From Ochrobactrum sp. CM-21-5 (GTDB taxonomy: Bacteria > Pseudomonadota > Alphaproteobacteria > Rhizobiales > Rhizobiaceae), in the NCBI RefSeq assembly GCF_014253075.1, contig NZ_JACLZJ010000014.1, positions 1-53,248 of the forward strand: a DNA stretch of 53,248 bases. The letters are read 5' to 3'. This document shows positions 43,098-51,662 of the stretch, piece after piece. Position numbers and translations under genes: made by a program. Within the stretch, counting starts at the first letter, position 1; every line of letters begins with the position of its first letter. The notes beneath the pieces are model-generated. The model was not told where the DNA came from. It saw nothing but the letters and a program-made list of their open reading frames with translations, and made no database searches.

Positions 43098-43895
43098 TTA
43101 GCGCTTAAGGCGTTGAGCGAAGTGCGAGATCATCAGCACGATAACGGAAACACCGATCAGGAAGGTGCTCACGGCGGCGATCGTCGGCTCGACCTGCATA
43201 AATACGCTGTTCCAAATGCGCACCGGCAAAGTGAAACTCGATGTACCAGCCAGGAATAGCGGAACAATCAATTCGTCGAATGAACTGAGGAACGAAAAAA
43301 GTGTTCCCGAGATCACACCAGGCGCAATTAGCGGCATGGTAACATAGCGAAAGGTTTGCAATCGCCCCGCGCCAAGACTATAGGCCGCCTGTTCCAGCCG
43401 CTGATCGAAGCCCTGCAACGATGCAGATACGATGATGATCATCAATGGCAGAGCAAGTACGGTATGCCCGAGCGCCATTGCGACCGGGCTGCCGATCATT
43501 CCCAACTTGCTGAAAAAAAGATAGATCGCCACGCCGGTGATGATTGTCGGTACGATCATCGGAGACAATAAAATCGCATAGATTATGCTTTTGCCTGGAA
43601 AGCGTCCTCGGACCATGGCAATCGCACCGGGTACACCAACAGCAAGCGTCATCACCGTTGACATGATAGCGATCCGTACGCTTAGCCACAGCGATTCCAT
43701 CCACTCCGGTGGAAGGAAAAAGCGTCGATACCATTGCAATGAAAAGCCACTCGGCGGAAATTTCAGATACTGATCGGCGCTGAAAGAAATAGGAATGATA
43801 ACCAGTATCGGCAAAATGAGAAAGAAGATGACCACGCAAGCGCTGCCATAGAGAAGCAGAGACCTGACAGCATTGGCAACGGCAAATCGGTTCAT
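43098..43895 (-). CDS. ABC transporter permease (PotC-like)
   Basis: 265 residues with six membrane helices and the binding-protein-dependent permease loop LEQAAYSLGAGRLQTFRYVT followed by MPLIAPGV (EAA motif, about 165-192). It forms the inner-membrane channel with the PotB-like permease (13 bp upstream). The spermidine/putrescine-type family also imports other cations and amides. Confidence 0.9.
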   Translation of the reverse strand: MNRFAVANAVRSLLLYGSACVVIFFLILPILVIIPISFSADQYLKFPPSGFSLQWYRRFFLPPEWMESLWLSVRIAIMSTVMTLAVGVPGAIAMVRGRFPGKSIIYAILLSPMIVPTIITGVAIYLFFSKLGMIGSPVAMALGHTVLALPLMIIIVSASLQGFDQRLEQAAYSLGAGRLQTFRYVTMPLIAPGVISGTLFSFLSSFDELIVPLFLAGTSSFTLPVRIWNSVFMQVEPTIAAVSTFLIGVSVIVLMISHFAQRLKR

Positions 43896-43907
43896 GATTT
43901 CCTCCTT

Positions 43908-44795
43908 CTACAACGTCTTGCTTTCGAGAAGACCACGGAACCCCACCAGCCGATCGTAAACCAAGAAACCAACGAGTGTGAGAATGAGCAGTACTCCCGC
44001 CAGCGCTGCGGCAAAATTAAGGTTGAAAGCGTGTTCAACCTGATAGTCAATAATCATTGAAATGGTCTGATCCCGATCACCTCCCAAGAGGCGCGGCGTG
44101 ATAAAGTATCCAAGTGCCATGATGAAGACCAGAAGACCGCCGCCCGTGATGCCGGGCAGACTAAGGGGCAGAAAAACATATCGGAACGTCTGCCACCCAT
44201 TGGCTCCAAGATTTGCCGCAGCTTGCATCAGGCGCCCGTCGATACCCCGCATGACGCTGTAAAGTGTAAGAATCATATAGGGCAGCAAGGCATAGCTCAT
44301 GCCGATCAGTACTCCGGTTCGGTTGTAAAGGAGTGAAACTGCAGGAAGGCCGAACCAGGTCATAAGCTGGACAAGCAATCCGGTCGATCCCAGAATGACC
44401 ATCCACGCATAAGTACGAACGAGGATACTGGTGAAAAAAGGTATCAGGATCAGTGCCATCATCACGGCTTTAAGACCGGGCGATGCCACAGACAAAAGGT
44501 ACGCGACCGGATAAGCGAGGACCAGTGTTATCAGTGTAACCTGAAAGCAAAGTACAACAGTATCCCAGATTATCCGCAGATAAGCAGTATTGGACCAGAT
44601 ACGGTCATAGTGCGCGAGGGTAAAACCTGTTTCGTCTTGAAAGCCACGCAGCATCATGTCGATCAGAGGGTAGCAGAAGAGCGCTGCGAGAAAGAGCAGC
44701 ATCGGCGCGAGCAGCGCGCCATAGATAAGCTGCAAACGGAAATGTGCCGCGCGTTCATTATTTGAAGGTACCGGAGCGATTACAGGAGATGCCAT
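43908..44795 (-). CDS. ABC transporter permease (PotB-like)
   Basis: 295 residues with six membrane helices after a short N-terminus. EAA loop: RLMQAAANLGANGWQTFRYV then FLPLSLPGI. AGAGGG lies just before ATG at 44795, 8 bp after the ATPase gene. It is paired with the PotC-like permease. Confidence 0.9.
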   Translation of the reverse strand: MASPVIAPVPSNNERAAHFRLQLIYGALLAPMLLFLAALFCYPLIDMMLRGFQDETGFTLAHYDRIWSNTAYLRIIWDTVVLCFQVTLITLVLAYPVAYLLSVASPGLKAVMMALILIPFFTSILVRTYAWMVILGSTGLLVQLMTWFGLPAVSLLYNRTGVLIGMSYALLPYMILTLYSVMRGIDGRLMQAAANLGANGWQTFRYVFLPLSLPGITGGGLLVFIMALGYFITPRLLGGDRDQTISMIIDYQVEHAFNLNFAAALAGVLLILTLVGFLVYDRLVGFRGLLESKTL

Positions 44796-44803
44796 TGCGC
44801 CCT

Positions 44804-45916
44804 CTATGCTGCCAGAATCTTAGCGGAAACAGGAGCCCACGAGACAGCCACATCCCCACCGATCATGAAATTGCGGCGTTCATCATTATTGGGAACTTTA
44901 ACTGTAAGGATGAAAGCATTACAGTTGACGCGCAGTTTGGTTGCATCGCCAACGTAAATAATTTCCTCAATTTTGCCCGCATGGACATTCTCTTCTGAAA
45001 TCTTTCCCATTTGCAGAGGTTCTATCCTGACACGTTCAGGTCGCACGCAAAGCTTGACAGGCGACGCCTGGGTTCGTTTACCTTCAACACTGCCGAAAAT
45101 CAGCCGTCCGCCACTGACTTCAATTGCACAGATGCCACCCTCCTGATGCGAAATCCTGCCTTCGATCAAGTTTGTTTCGCCGATAAAATCGGCTACAAAG
45201 GCGGTGCGTGGATCATCATACAAGTCGGTCGGCGAGCCAATTTGCTCCACACGTCCATCACGCATGACCACGATGCGGTCGGACATGGTAAGAGCCTCTT
45301 CCTGATCATGCGTGACATAAATCACAGTCACGCCAAGCCGCTCCTGAATAGACTTGATTTCCAGCTGCATATGCTCACGCAGCTTCTTGTCGAGCGCACC
45401 AAGCGGCTCATCCATCAGCAAAGCTTTGGGTCGAAAAACAATTGCTCTTGCGAGAGCAACACGTTGTTGCTGTCCGCCCGACAGTTGACGTGGATAACGT
45501 GTCTCAAAGCCGCCAAGCTTTACCATGCTCAGCGCTTCACGCACTCGCGTTTCGCGTTCAGCCTTCGGTAGTCCGCGCATTTTGAGCGGGAAAGCTACAT
45601 TTTCAGCCACTGTCATGTGCGGGAACAGGGCATAATTCTGGAAAACCATACCCAATCCCCGCTTTTGCGGCGGCAGTTTTGCGACCGGCTGGTCAGCTAT
45701 AAATATCTCGCCTCTGGTCGATGGGACAAAGCCTGCCACCATCATAAGCGTAGTGGTCTTCCCGGACCCGCTGGGGCCAAGAAAACTGATCAATTCTCCG
45801 GGGTTGATCGTGAGATTCATGGCATCGACCGCTACCATCTGTCCGTAATTCTTGGACAGATCCTGTATTCGGATACCGATACCGGGATCATGAAGCTTCG
45901 AGGAAGATGATGCCAT
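44804..45916 (-). CDS. ABC transporter ATP-binding protein (PotA-like)
   Basis: About 370 residues. Walker A LGPSGSGKTTTLMMVAG (about 45-60), signature LSGGQQQRVALARAI, Walker B LLMDEPLGALD, H-loop YVTHDQEEALT, and a C-terminal TOBE domain, the PotA arrangement. GGAG precedes ATG at 45916; the GTG at 45919 just before it is an alternative. It energises the importer made with the two permeases and the upstream binding protein. Confidence 0.93.
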   Translation of the reverse strand: MASSSSKLHDPGIGIRIQDLSKNYGQMVAVDAMNLTINPGELISFLGPSGSGKTTTLMMVAGFVPSTRGEIFIADQPVAKLPPQKRGLGMVFQNYALFPHMTVAENVAFPLKMRGLPKAERETRVREALSMVKLGGFETRYPRQLSGGQQQRVALARAIVFRPKALLMDEPLGALDKKLREHMQLEIKSIQERLGVTVIYVTHDQEEALTMSDRIVVMRDGRVEQIGSPTDLYDDPRTAFVADFIGETNLIEGRISHQEGGICAIEVSGGRLIFGSVEGKRTQASPVKLCVRPERVRIEPLQMGKISEENVHAGKIEEIIYVGDATKLRVNCNAFILTVKVPNNDERRNFMIGGDVAVSWAPVSAKILAA

Positions 45917-45919
45917 CAC

Positions 45920-46217
45920 ATTAGGCTCCGTTTAAATGCATGTTCTGCATGATGGGATAAGCGGTCGTTCGCGCCGTGCGTCTTACTGATGCTAAAAGGC
46001 CGTCGGCACAATAGAGAACCACACACTTCACTGCGTGATAAAGCTGGTCGACCGTCGATGCGAAACCGTAAGAAAAGTGCGACGGGAGTTACCAACCGCA
46101 CTTTGGAGCGCCGTGCGTCCTTTCGGACGCTACACAAGGACGCTCTAACCCTTTGAATTTACGCATCGTGCTTTCCGAAAATCGATTCCGATTTTCGGGC
46201 CGATGCTGTAGTGTCTG
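45920..46217. other. Spacer between binding-protein and ATPase genes
   Basis: The only structured content seen is the double-hairpin repeat (46106-46206). The remaining 180 bp up to the ATPase start carry no gene; a secondary promoter for the ATPase and permease genes would fit here but is not identified. Confidence 0.4.
46106..46206. repeat. Palindromic intergenic repeat (Brucella/Ochrobactrum type)
   Basis: Two adjoining hairpins. The first (46106-46145) has GCGTCC/GGACGC within GAGCG/CGCTC. The second (46163-46206) has a perfect 10-bp stem CCGAAAATCG / CGATTTTCGG around ATTC, nested in GCATCG / CGATGC. I associate this compound repeat with intergenic regions of Brucella/Ochrobactrum and relatives. 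It sits between the binding-protein gene and the ATPase gene and could reduce expression of the downstream transporter genes. Confidence 0.7.
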
Positions 46218-47318
46218 CTACTTTTCAAGCAGGAACTCTTGCCAACGATCAGCAATGGTCCGGCTGTTTTGCGACCACCACACCGGATCGCTCTCGAAGG
46301 AACGAGCGAGATTTTCCGGAGATGTGGGCATCATCGCCGCCAGTTCCGCCGGGATCGAATCGAAAGCCCTGCGATTAGCAGGCCCGTAAGCGATCCGCTG
46401 TACAAGCGCGGCTTGCACACTCGGCTGCAATGAATAATCCAGAAGCTTGTAGGCCCCTTCGATATTCTTCGAATTCTTCATGATCGCCAGCCCCTGAACA
46501 TAACGTTGCGCCTGGTTCCACTGGATTCCAATCGGCGCGCCTTGTTGCATCAGGACCTGCGCGCGACCATTCCAGATAGCGCCAAGAACAGCTTGTTTAT
46601 CGGCAAGCATCTGCGCGGCTACAGCTCCCGAATCCCACCATTTGACAATACTGGGCCGTATTTCGCGCAGCTTCTCGAAAGCCCTGTCGATGTCCAGCGG
46701 ATAAAGCGCGTTCATCGGCACACCATCAGCCAGAAGCGCGAACTCCAGATCGACGACGCCGACGGCGGCATCCTCCAGCATGCGGGGTCCGGGAAATGCC
46801 TGCGTATCCCAGAATTCAACCCAGTTGCGAGGCGGCTTGTCCTTGAAGACATCCGTATTATAGGCGAGCACCGTGGAGTAAACCAGCGCCCCAAGATAAT
46901 AGTCCGTTACGGCGTTGATATCCTCCAGATTGGTCAGTTTGAACTCCGACTTATCCAGTTTCAGCAACGCGTCTTTCTCTGCCAGCGTGATGAACTGAAT
47001 GGGGCCGTAATCAAGGACATCCACATCGCTCGCGCCAGTTTCGATCATAGCCAGAATGCGAGCCGCATTGGTGGCAATCGGTACAATCTGATAACCGGTT
47101 GCCTTAGCAAATGGCTCCCAGCATACTTCGCGCCAAGCCTCTTCATAAGTTCCGCCGGGCGTGCGGATTACGATTTTTCCAGCGGATCCGTCACCGATTG
47201 GGCCGCTCTGCGCAAGGGCACGCCCTGGCAATCCCAGCCCCAACCCGGACAATGCACCAAAAGCTGCCACTGATTGCAGAAAATGCCGACGTGACAAATC
47301 GGTAGAACGTAAAATCAT
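46218..47318 (-). CDS. Periplasmic substrate-binding protein of the ABC importer (PotD-like, Tat signal)
   Basis: 366 residues. The N-terminus has a twin-arginine signal, DLSRRHFLQSVAAFGALSG, with processing near ALAQSG, so it is exported folded. The mature part has the PotD/PotF fold with VIRTPGGTYEEAWREVCWEP and AYNTDVFKDKPPRNWVEFWD. GGGG lies 7 bases before ATG. It binds the imported substrate, which from the neighbours may be a cyclic amide, ureide or N-carbamoyl compound. Confidence 0.9.
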   Translation of the reverse strand: MILRSTDLSRRHFLQSVAAFGALSGLGLGLPGRALAQSGPIGDGSAGKIVIRTPGGTYEEAWREVCWEPFAKATGYQIVPIATNAARILAMIETGASDVDVLDYGPIQFITLAEKDALLKLDKSEFKLTNLEDINAVTDYYLGALVYSTVLAYNTDVFKDKPPRNWVEFWDTQAFPGPRMLEDAAVGVVDLEFALLADGVPMNALYPLDIDRAFEKLREIRPSIVKWWDSGAVAAQMLADKQAVLGAIWNGRAQVLMQQGAPIGIQWNQAQRYVQGLAIMKNSKNIEGAYKLLDYSLQPSVQAALVQRIAYGPANRRAFDSIPAELAAMMPTSPENLARSFESDPVWWSQNSRTIADRWQEFLLEK

Positions 47319-47347
47319 GTGGTGTCCCCTTTTTGATATTATTGTTA

Positions 47348-47362
47348 ATCATCTTTGATGAT
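47348..47362. promoter_or_regulatory. Dyad ATCATC-TTT-GATGAT upstream of the binding-protein gene
   Basis: A perfect 6-bp dyad 30 bases upstream of the binding-protein start. It shares the ATCATC/GATGAT half-site with the dyad at 51517-51540, so both could be operators of the FCD-domain regulator encoded in the cluster. Confidence 0.4.
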
Positions 47363-47403
47363 GATGCATTTTCCGCAGAACTAGTCAAGCGTCATGCATA
47401 TGC

Positions 47404-48636
47404 CTACCTGCTTACAGCTTTTAAAATCGCCTTTGCCCCATCTGCGAAGACCTGGCAGCCCACCGCAATATCGTCATCAGTCGTGTTCTCAGTCCAATGA
47501 TGACTAATCCCGCCGATGCTGGGGACGAAAATCATGCCACAGGACATCACCCGCGATATTATCTGCGCATCGTGGCCTGCTCCGCTCGGCATCAGAATAT
47601 GCGCCCCCGGCACACGATCCTCCGCAGCACGGCTGAACGCATCACGAAACACAGGAAGCATTCTGGAGGGCTTTGACGAGGATAGAAGCTCAAGCGAGAC
47701 ACGGCAGGGACCGTCACCATCGGCGGTTGCGACAAGCTCACGCAATGCAGTATCCAGACGCGCGATGGTGACTTCGTCTTCATCGCGGAACTGAAAGAGC
47801 ATCTGTGCCCCACCCGGTACAATCGCCGGGGCGCCGGGATCCAACAGTATCTGACCGACGGTCCACACGCTACGTTCGCCTTTCAGACGCTCGAACGTCT
47901 CGTTGATATGATGGCACATTTTGATCAGTGCCTGCCCAGCGTCCTTTCGTGCGGCCATGCGGGCCGTACCGGCATGGTTCTGTTCTCCATGAAAGAAGAG
48001 ACGGTATTGCTGGATGCCAACGATGCTGGTCACGACACCTATGCGGTTATTGCTCGATTCCAGTACATCGCCCTGCTCGATATGTGCCTCGACATAGCCG
48101 ACATATCGGTCGGGTTCATAAACTTTGCGTGGAAGCGATGCGAGGCCCGCGGTCTCAAGCGCTACAGAAAGGGCTTCGCCCGTTGTCCGGTTTATAGCCG
48201 TTGAAATTTCCTCTTGCGAAAGATCTCCGATGAAGGAGCGTGAGCCCAGGAATGGAATGAAATGGCTTTCCTCGTCAGCCCATGCAACAGGCTCGATATG
48301 CAGTCCTTCGCAATCACTGCTCTCCCGGAACGCACGCACCAGTTCCAGCGCGAAGATCACTCCAAGTGCTCCATCGAGCCAACCGGCATAATTCTGCGAT
48401 TCCGCATGCGATCCTACCAGCAGGCGCGGTCCTTCCTGCCCGGTGCGACCATAGACATTGCCAATCCCGTCGATCGACGCCTCCAAACCCGCCTCTTGAT
48501 AGCGGGCAGCAAGCCATTGCCGGCTTTCTATGTCTTGTGGGGTGAATGTAGGCCGATGCACACCCGTTTTATATGCCCCGAAGGTTGCAAACCGGCGCAA
48601 GTCAGCAAGCAACCGATCACGATTGATGGTAACCAT
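47404..48636 (-). CDS. M20-family Zn-dependent amidase/N-carbamoyl-amino-acid hydrolase
   Basis: 410 residues. Metal-binding segment LVGSHAESQNYAGWLDGALG (about 74-93) and WADEESHFIPF; a late GAGHDAQIISRVM and GISHHWTENT complete the M20 site. The usual HLD is HAE here, as in a subgroup of hydantoinase/carbamoylase-type hydrolases. It would cleave an N-carbamoyl or ureido group, releasing ammonia and carbon dioxide, which fits a partner of the hydantoinase at 51663. It lies between the regulator and transporter genes. Confidence 0.85.
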   Translation of the reverse strand: MVTINRDRLLADLRRFATFGAYKTGVHRPTFTPQDIESRQWLAARYQEAGLEASIDGIGNVYGRTGQEGPRLLVGSHAESQNYAGWLDGALGVIFALELVRAFRESSDCEGLHIEPVAWADEESHFIPFLGSRSFIGDLSQEEISTAINRTTGEALSVALETAGLASLPRKVYEPDRYVGYVEAHIEQGDVLESSNNRIGVVTSIVGIQQYRLFFHGEQNHAGTARMAARKDAGQALIKMCHHINETFERLKGERSVWTVGQILLDPGAPAIVPGGAQMLFQFRDEDEVTIARLDTALRELVATADGDGPCRVSLELLSSSKPSRMLPVFRDAFSRAAEDRVPGAHILMPSGAGHDAQIISRVMSCGMIFVPSIGGISHHWTENTTDDDIAVGCQVFADGAKAILKAVSR

Positions 48637-48719
48637 TTCTCAAACTTTAATCCCTGCAGTTTTCGCAATATGGCGAGGCAAAGTTCGACCGACCATTGAC
48701 CTCGTGAATGCGTGACGGT

Positions 48720-49478
48720 TTATGTTGTTAGTCGATCCCGGTAGCTGCTTGCTATCCAGATCAGCTTATCGATATGATCGCGCATTAACCTTTCGGTCAG
48801 CGCAACGTCGCGATTGCGTACGGCTCGCGCAATGGCCTTGTGATCCAGCGCCATGTTCAATACCTGCCCGGAATCATCGGAAATCCGGTCAAGCAGTTTG
48901 GCAAGCGGATCGTGAACCGGGTCGAGCAACATCCCCGTCATCGCCCGGAGCAAGCGATTGTGGGAGTATCTCGACAAAAGAACATGGAAATTATCGGAAA
49001 GCTCCAAGCGATGACTGTGTTCGACACAATCGATATGCGTTGCTGCCGCCTTTTCGATTCGCTCGATTTCCTCATCTGTCGCTCTCAGTGCTGCGAGCCC
49101 CGCTGCCTCAGCTTCGACGGCACGGCGAACGTGCAGCAGGTCAATAAGCTCATCGATGTTTGAACTGTCCACCGCAGCGGTCACACGCGCACCATGGGCA
49201 GCGAGGTTGCCGTTCAAAATAAGCTCGGCAAGCCGCTTCTCCCCAGTACCCGTCACGAGACGCCCTCGTTTTCCGAGCGATTTTGTATAGCCAAGAGCAT
49301 CGAGCTGACGCAGAAAACGTCCAGCCGTTGCTTCCGCTACATCAATGCCCGCATTGCGAAAAGCACTCGCCAAGCTCAAGGCACCCGTAGGTGCTTTCGC
49401 GTCGGACAAAAGCTGTAGCGCCAGTAGTTGCATCCGATCGTCTTGTGACAAATTCGCTGTGGTCAAACCAATCTCCAT
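48720..49478 (-). CDS. FCD-domain transcriptional regulator of the catabolic cluster
   Basis: About 252 residues. The N-terminal winged helix is atypical (SLASAFRNAGIDVAEATAGR then FLRQLDALGY). The C-terminal helical FCD domain (about 120-250) has LLHVRRAVEAEAAGLAALRA, FHVLLSRYSHNRLLRAM and DHKAIARAVRNRD with the metal-site histidines. FCD regulators sense small carboxylates or amides. The start is uncertain: ATG 49478 has no good ribosome-binding site and a longer frame to 49562 exists. It probably controls the surrounding genes. Confidence 0.75.
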   Translation of the reverse strand: MEIGLTTANLSQDDRMQLLALQLLSDAKAPTGALSLASAFRNAGIDVAEATAGRFLRQLDALGYTKSLGKRGRLVTGTGEKRLAELILNGNLAAHGARVTAAVDSSNIDELIDLLHVRRAVEAEAAGLAALRATDEEIERIEKAAATHIDCVEHSHRLELSDNFHVLLSRYSHNRLLRAMTGMLLDPVHDPLAKLLDRISDDSGQVLNMALDHKAIARAVRNRDVALTERLMRDHIDKLIWIASSYRDRLTT

Positions 49479-49600
49479 ATTTTTACTGGCTATATGCGCG
49501 TAAAAGCGAGGAGCCTTGCAAGAAGAATTTTCCCAAAGTGCCCTCTCCCCCGCTGGCTGCATATTCCAACCCGATCAGTGGGACCCATCTTATATAACAG

Positions 49601-49954
49601 CTATTTCAAAGCCCAAACCTGCACTTCAATTTTCAAACGCGGATCGGCAAGGCGGCTTTCGACGCAGGCACGGGCCGGCGGATTGTCTTTAGACACCCAA
49701 CCATCCCAAACAGCATTCATCGCATCGAAATCATTTATATCCGGAAGCCATATCTGCGCGGATATCAGCCTTTCCTTGCTGGTGCCGGCTTCAGCAAGCA
49801 GGCGTTCGACAAGAGAAAGAACGTCTTTTGTCTGACCCGTGATGTCAAGGTCTCTGTTCTCAGCCACCTGCCCGGAGATTACCACTACGGAACCCGCGAG
49901 CGGATATTCGACAATATGGCTGAGACGTCCATTGGACTGCCGACGCTTAATCAT
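49601..49954 (-). CDS. RidA-family (YjgF) enamine/imine deaminase-like protein
   Basis: 117 residues. SVVVISGQVAENRDLDITGQ then TKDVLSLVERLLAEAGTSKE and the conserved Arg in PPARACVESRLADPRLKIEV fit RidA. AAGGAG precedes ATG at 49954. RidA proteins hydrolyse reactive enamines/imines or act in amide catabolism. The gene lies between the deaminase-like amidohydrolase and the regulator on the same strand. Confidence 0.88.
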   Translation of the reverse strand: MIKRRQSNGRLSHIVEYPLAGSVVVISGQVAENRDLDITGQTKDVLSLVERLLAEAGTSKERLISAQIWLPDINDFDAMNAVWDGWVSKDNPPARACVESRLADPRLKIEVQVWALK

Positions 49955-50012
49955 AAAGAAACTCCTTCCAGGCCAGTCTGCTGCCGGTACTTTCTTGTTT
50001 GGGGACGTAAAT

Positions 50013-51443
50013 TTAGCGAAACGGAGGAAAACTCTCCGGCGACAATTCGTCGATCGTGCGCCTTGCCCAGTCGCCATTGGCTGTACCCGCCCACATGATT
50101 TCGGCAGCCGCCTGTACTTCTCTGGTCAGTTCGCTCAGGTCTATATCCGGCACCACGCCACCGCGCATGATCCATTCGCCATCGACAATGGAGCTGTCCA
50201 GATCTTCGGCCTGCGCGGAATAGACTATGTTGCGAACGGGATCACGAACCGGACTCATGAATAGGCTGCTCCCTTTCCACAGCAGCATATCCGCTTTCAC
50301 ACCGGGTGCCAGCCGGCCAAGGTCGTCGCGGTTGAGCGCCTTCGCGCCGCCCAGCGTCGCCGCGTTGAAAACATCGGAAGCAGTCGCTACATCGGTTCGC
50401 CGATCAACAATCTTGCTGATGACCGCAGTCCATCGCAATGCCTCAATCATGCTCTGCGGACACGTATCAGTGGCAAGCGTCATGTTGACGCCACGCGCGA
50501 GATAGCGGGCAAAACTTTCCATCGCTATACCGCGCCGTGCAAACACCCAAACGGCATGGGCCACATTAGTACCCGTATCAGCAAGAATGCCAATATCGTC
50601 AGCATGATAATTCGTCCAGCTCGACCCGCCGGGCATGATTGCATGGCCAAGAATGACATCGGGCCCGAGAAAACCTATCTGGTTGAGCCATTCAATCGGC
50701 GTACAGCCGTGACGCCTTGTCATTTCGATGAATTCGGGAACGGATTGCGATGCATGAAGGGCAAGCGGAACTTTCATCTCGCTGGCAACAGCCTTTGTCC
50801 GCCGGAGCATGGCTTCAGATGTCGTATCGACTTGATAAGGCGTTAAAAATCCTTTGACACGTCCATTCAGGGCTCCCTCGTTTGCTTCGATGAAAGCCAC
50901 CGCTCGCTCAAGCAGAGCCGCGCCATCATCAGGCAGCCAGCTATATTTCACACTGCGCCCGTCATCAGTATACCAGCGACCGGAACGGTGACCCTGACCG
51001 ACATAGAGACGCAAACCCGCCTTCCCCGCCAGTTCAACGACGTCGTCTCCATAACCGCCGATTTCCATGATTGTGGTCGTACCCGTCCGTATCAACTCCG
51101 GGACCGAAAACGCTATCGCGGCACGGCGCATCTCATCGGTGATTGAAACGTCACGAGCCGTAAGAAACTCGAACAAGCCAGACAAATAAAATTGCCGTGG
51201 CCCTCTATCCTCGACAAAACTGCGATCGAGCGGCGATTCCGAAAGATGAGCATGGGTATTGATGAAGCCCGGCGTTACGATTCCGTCCGCCAAATCAATA
51301 CATTCATCGACTTCACCGTCGAAATGATGACCGACATGGATGATTTTGTCGGCTTCCCAAACAACAACACCATCACGCAAATGCCGGTGACCGTCATTCT
51401 GATACGCGACAATATGGGCAGCTTTGATCATGCGACGTGCCAT
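50013..51443 (-). CDS. Amidohydrolase of the cytosine-deaminase/chlorohydrolase (TRZ/ATZ) group
   Basis: 476 residues from ATG 51443. Metal site FINTHAHLSESPLDRSF (about 60-76), His in PLALHASQS, His in VILGHAIMPGGSSW and Asp in MTLATDTCPQS, the single-metal deaminase/dechlorinase pattern. It may deaminate a heterocycle before ring opening by the divergent hydantoinase. It is the first gene of the long minus-strand catabolic run. An upstream start at 51458 adds five residues. Confidence 0.87.
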   Translation of the reverse strand: MARRMIKAAHIVAYQNDGHRHLRDGVVVWEADKIIHVGHHFDGEVDECIDLADGIVTPGFINTHAHLSESPLDRSFVEDRGPRQFYLSGLFEFLTARDVSITDEMRRAAIAFSVPELIRTGTTTIMEIGGYGDDVVELAGKAGLRLYVGQGHRSGRWYTDDGRSVKYSWLPDDGAALLERAVAFIEANEGALNGRVKGFLTPYQVDTTSEAMLRRTKAVASEMKVPLALHASQSVPEFIEMTRRHGCTPIEWLNQIGFLGPDVILGHAIMPGGSSWTNYHADDIGILADTGTNVAHAVWVFARRGIAMESFARYLARGVNMTLATDTCPQSMIEALRWTAVISKIVDRRTDVATASDVFNAATLGGAKALNRDDLGRLAPGVKADMLLWKGSSLFMSPVRDPVRNIVYSAQAEDLDSSIVDGEWIMRGGVVPDIDLSELTREVQAAAEIMWAGTANGDWARRTIDELSPESFPPFR

Positions 51444-51516
51444 CGGCAAGCCTTTCAAGTTGTCATTAAGCGGGCAATTGTGAAACGACCTCTTGACTCA
51501 GGACGTATCACATCTA

Positions 51517-51540
51517 TTGATCATCATCAATAATGATCAA
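51517..51540. promoter_or_regulatory. Inverted repeat TTGATCAT-N8-ATGATCAA in the divergent promoter region
   Basis: A perfect 8-bp inverted repeat midway between the divergent amidohydrolase (51443) and hydantoinase (51663) genes. The central CATCATCAA adds extra half-sites resembling the dyad at 47348-47362. Likely operator for the FCD regulator; direct evidence is lacking. Confidence 0.55.
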
Positions 51541-51662
51541 GGAAAATTCACGTAAGATATTCGCAATGCAGGCAGGGCGAACTCTTCGTCCTCATATGAC
51601 GGCTTTGCTCGAAGGTGTCCGCGCATTTGTCATCAATCACGCGATAAAGGTAAGGAGTTCAC

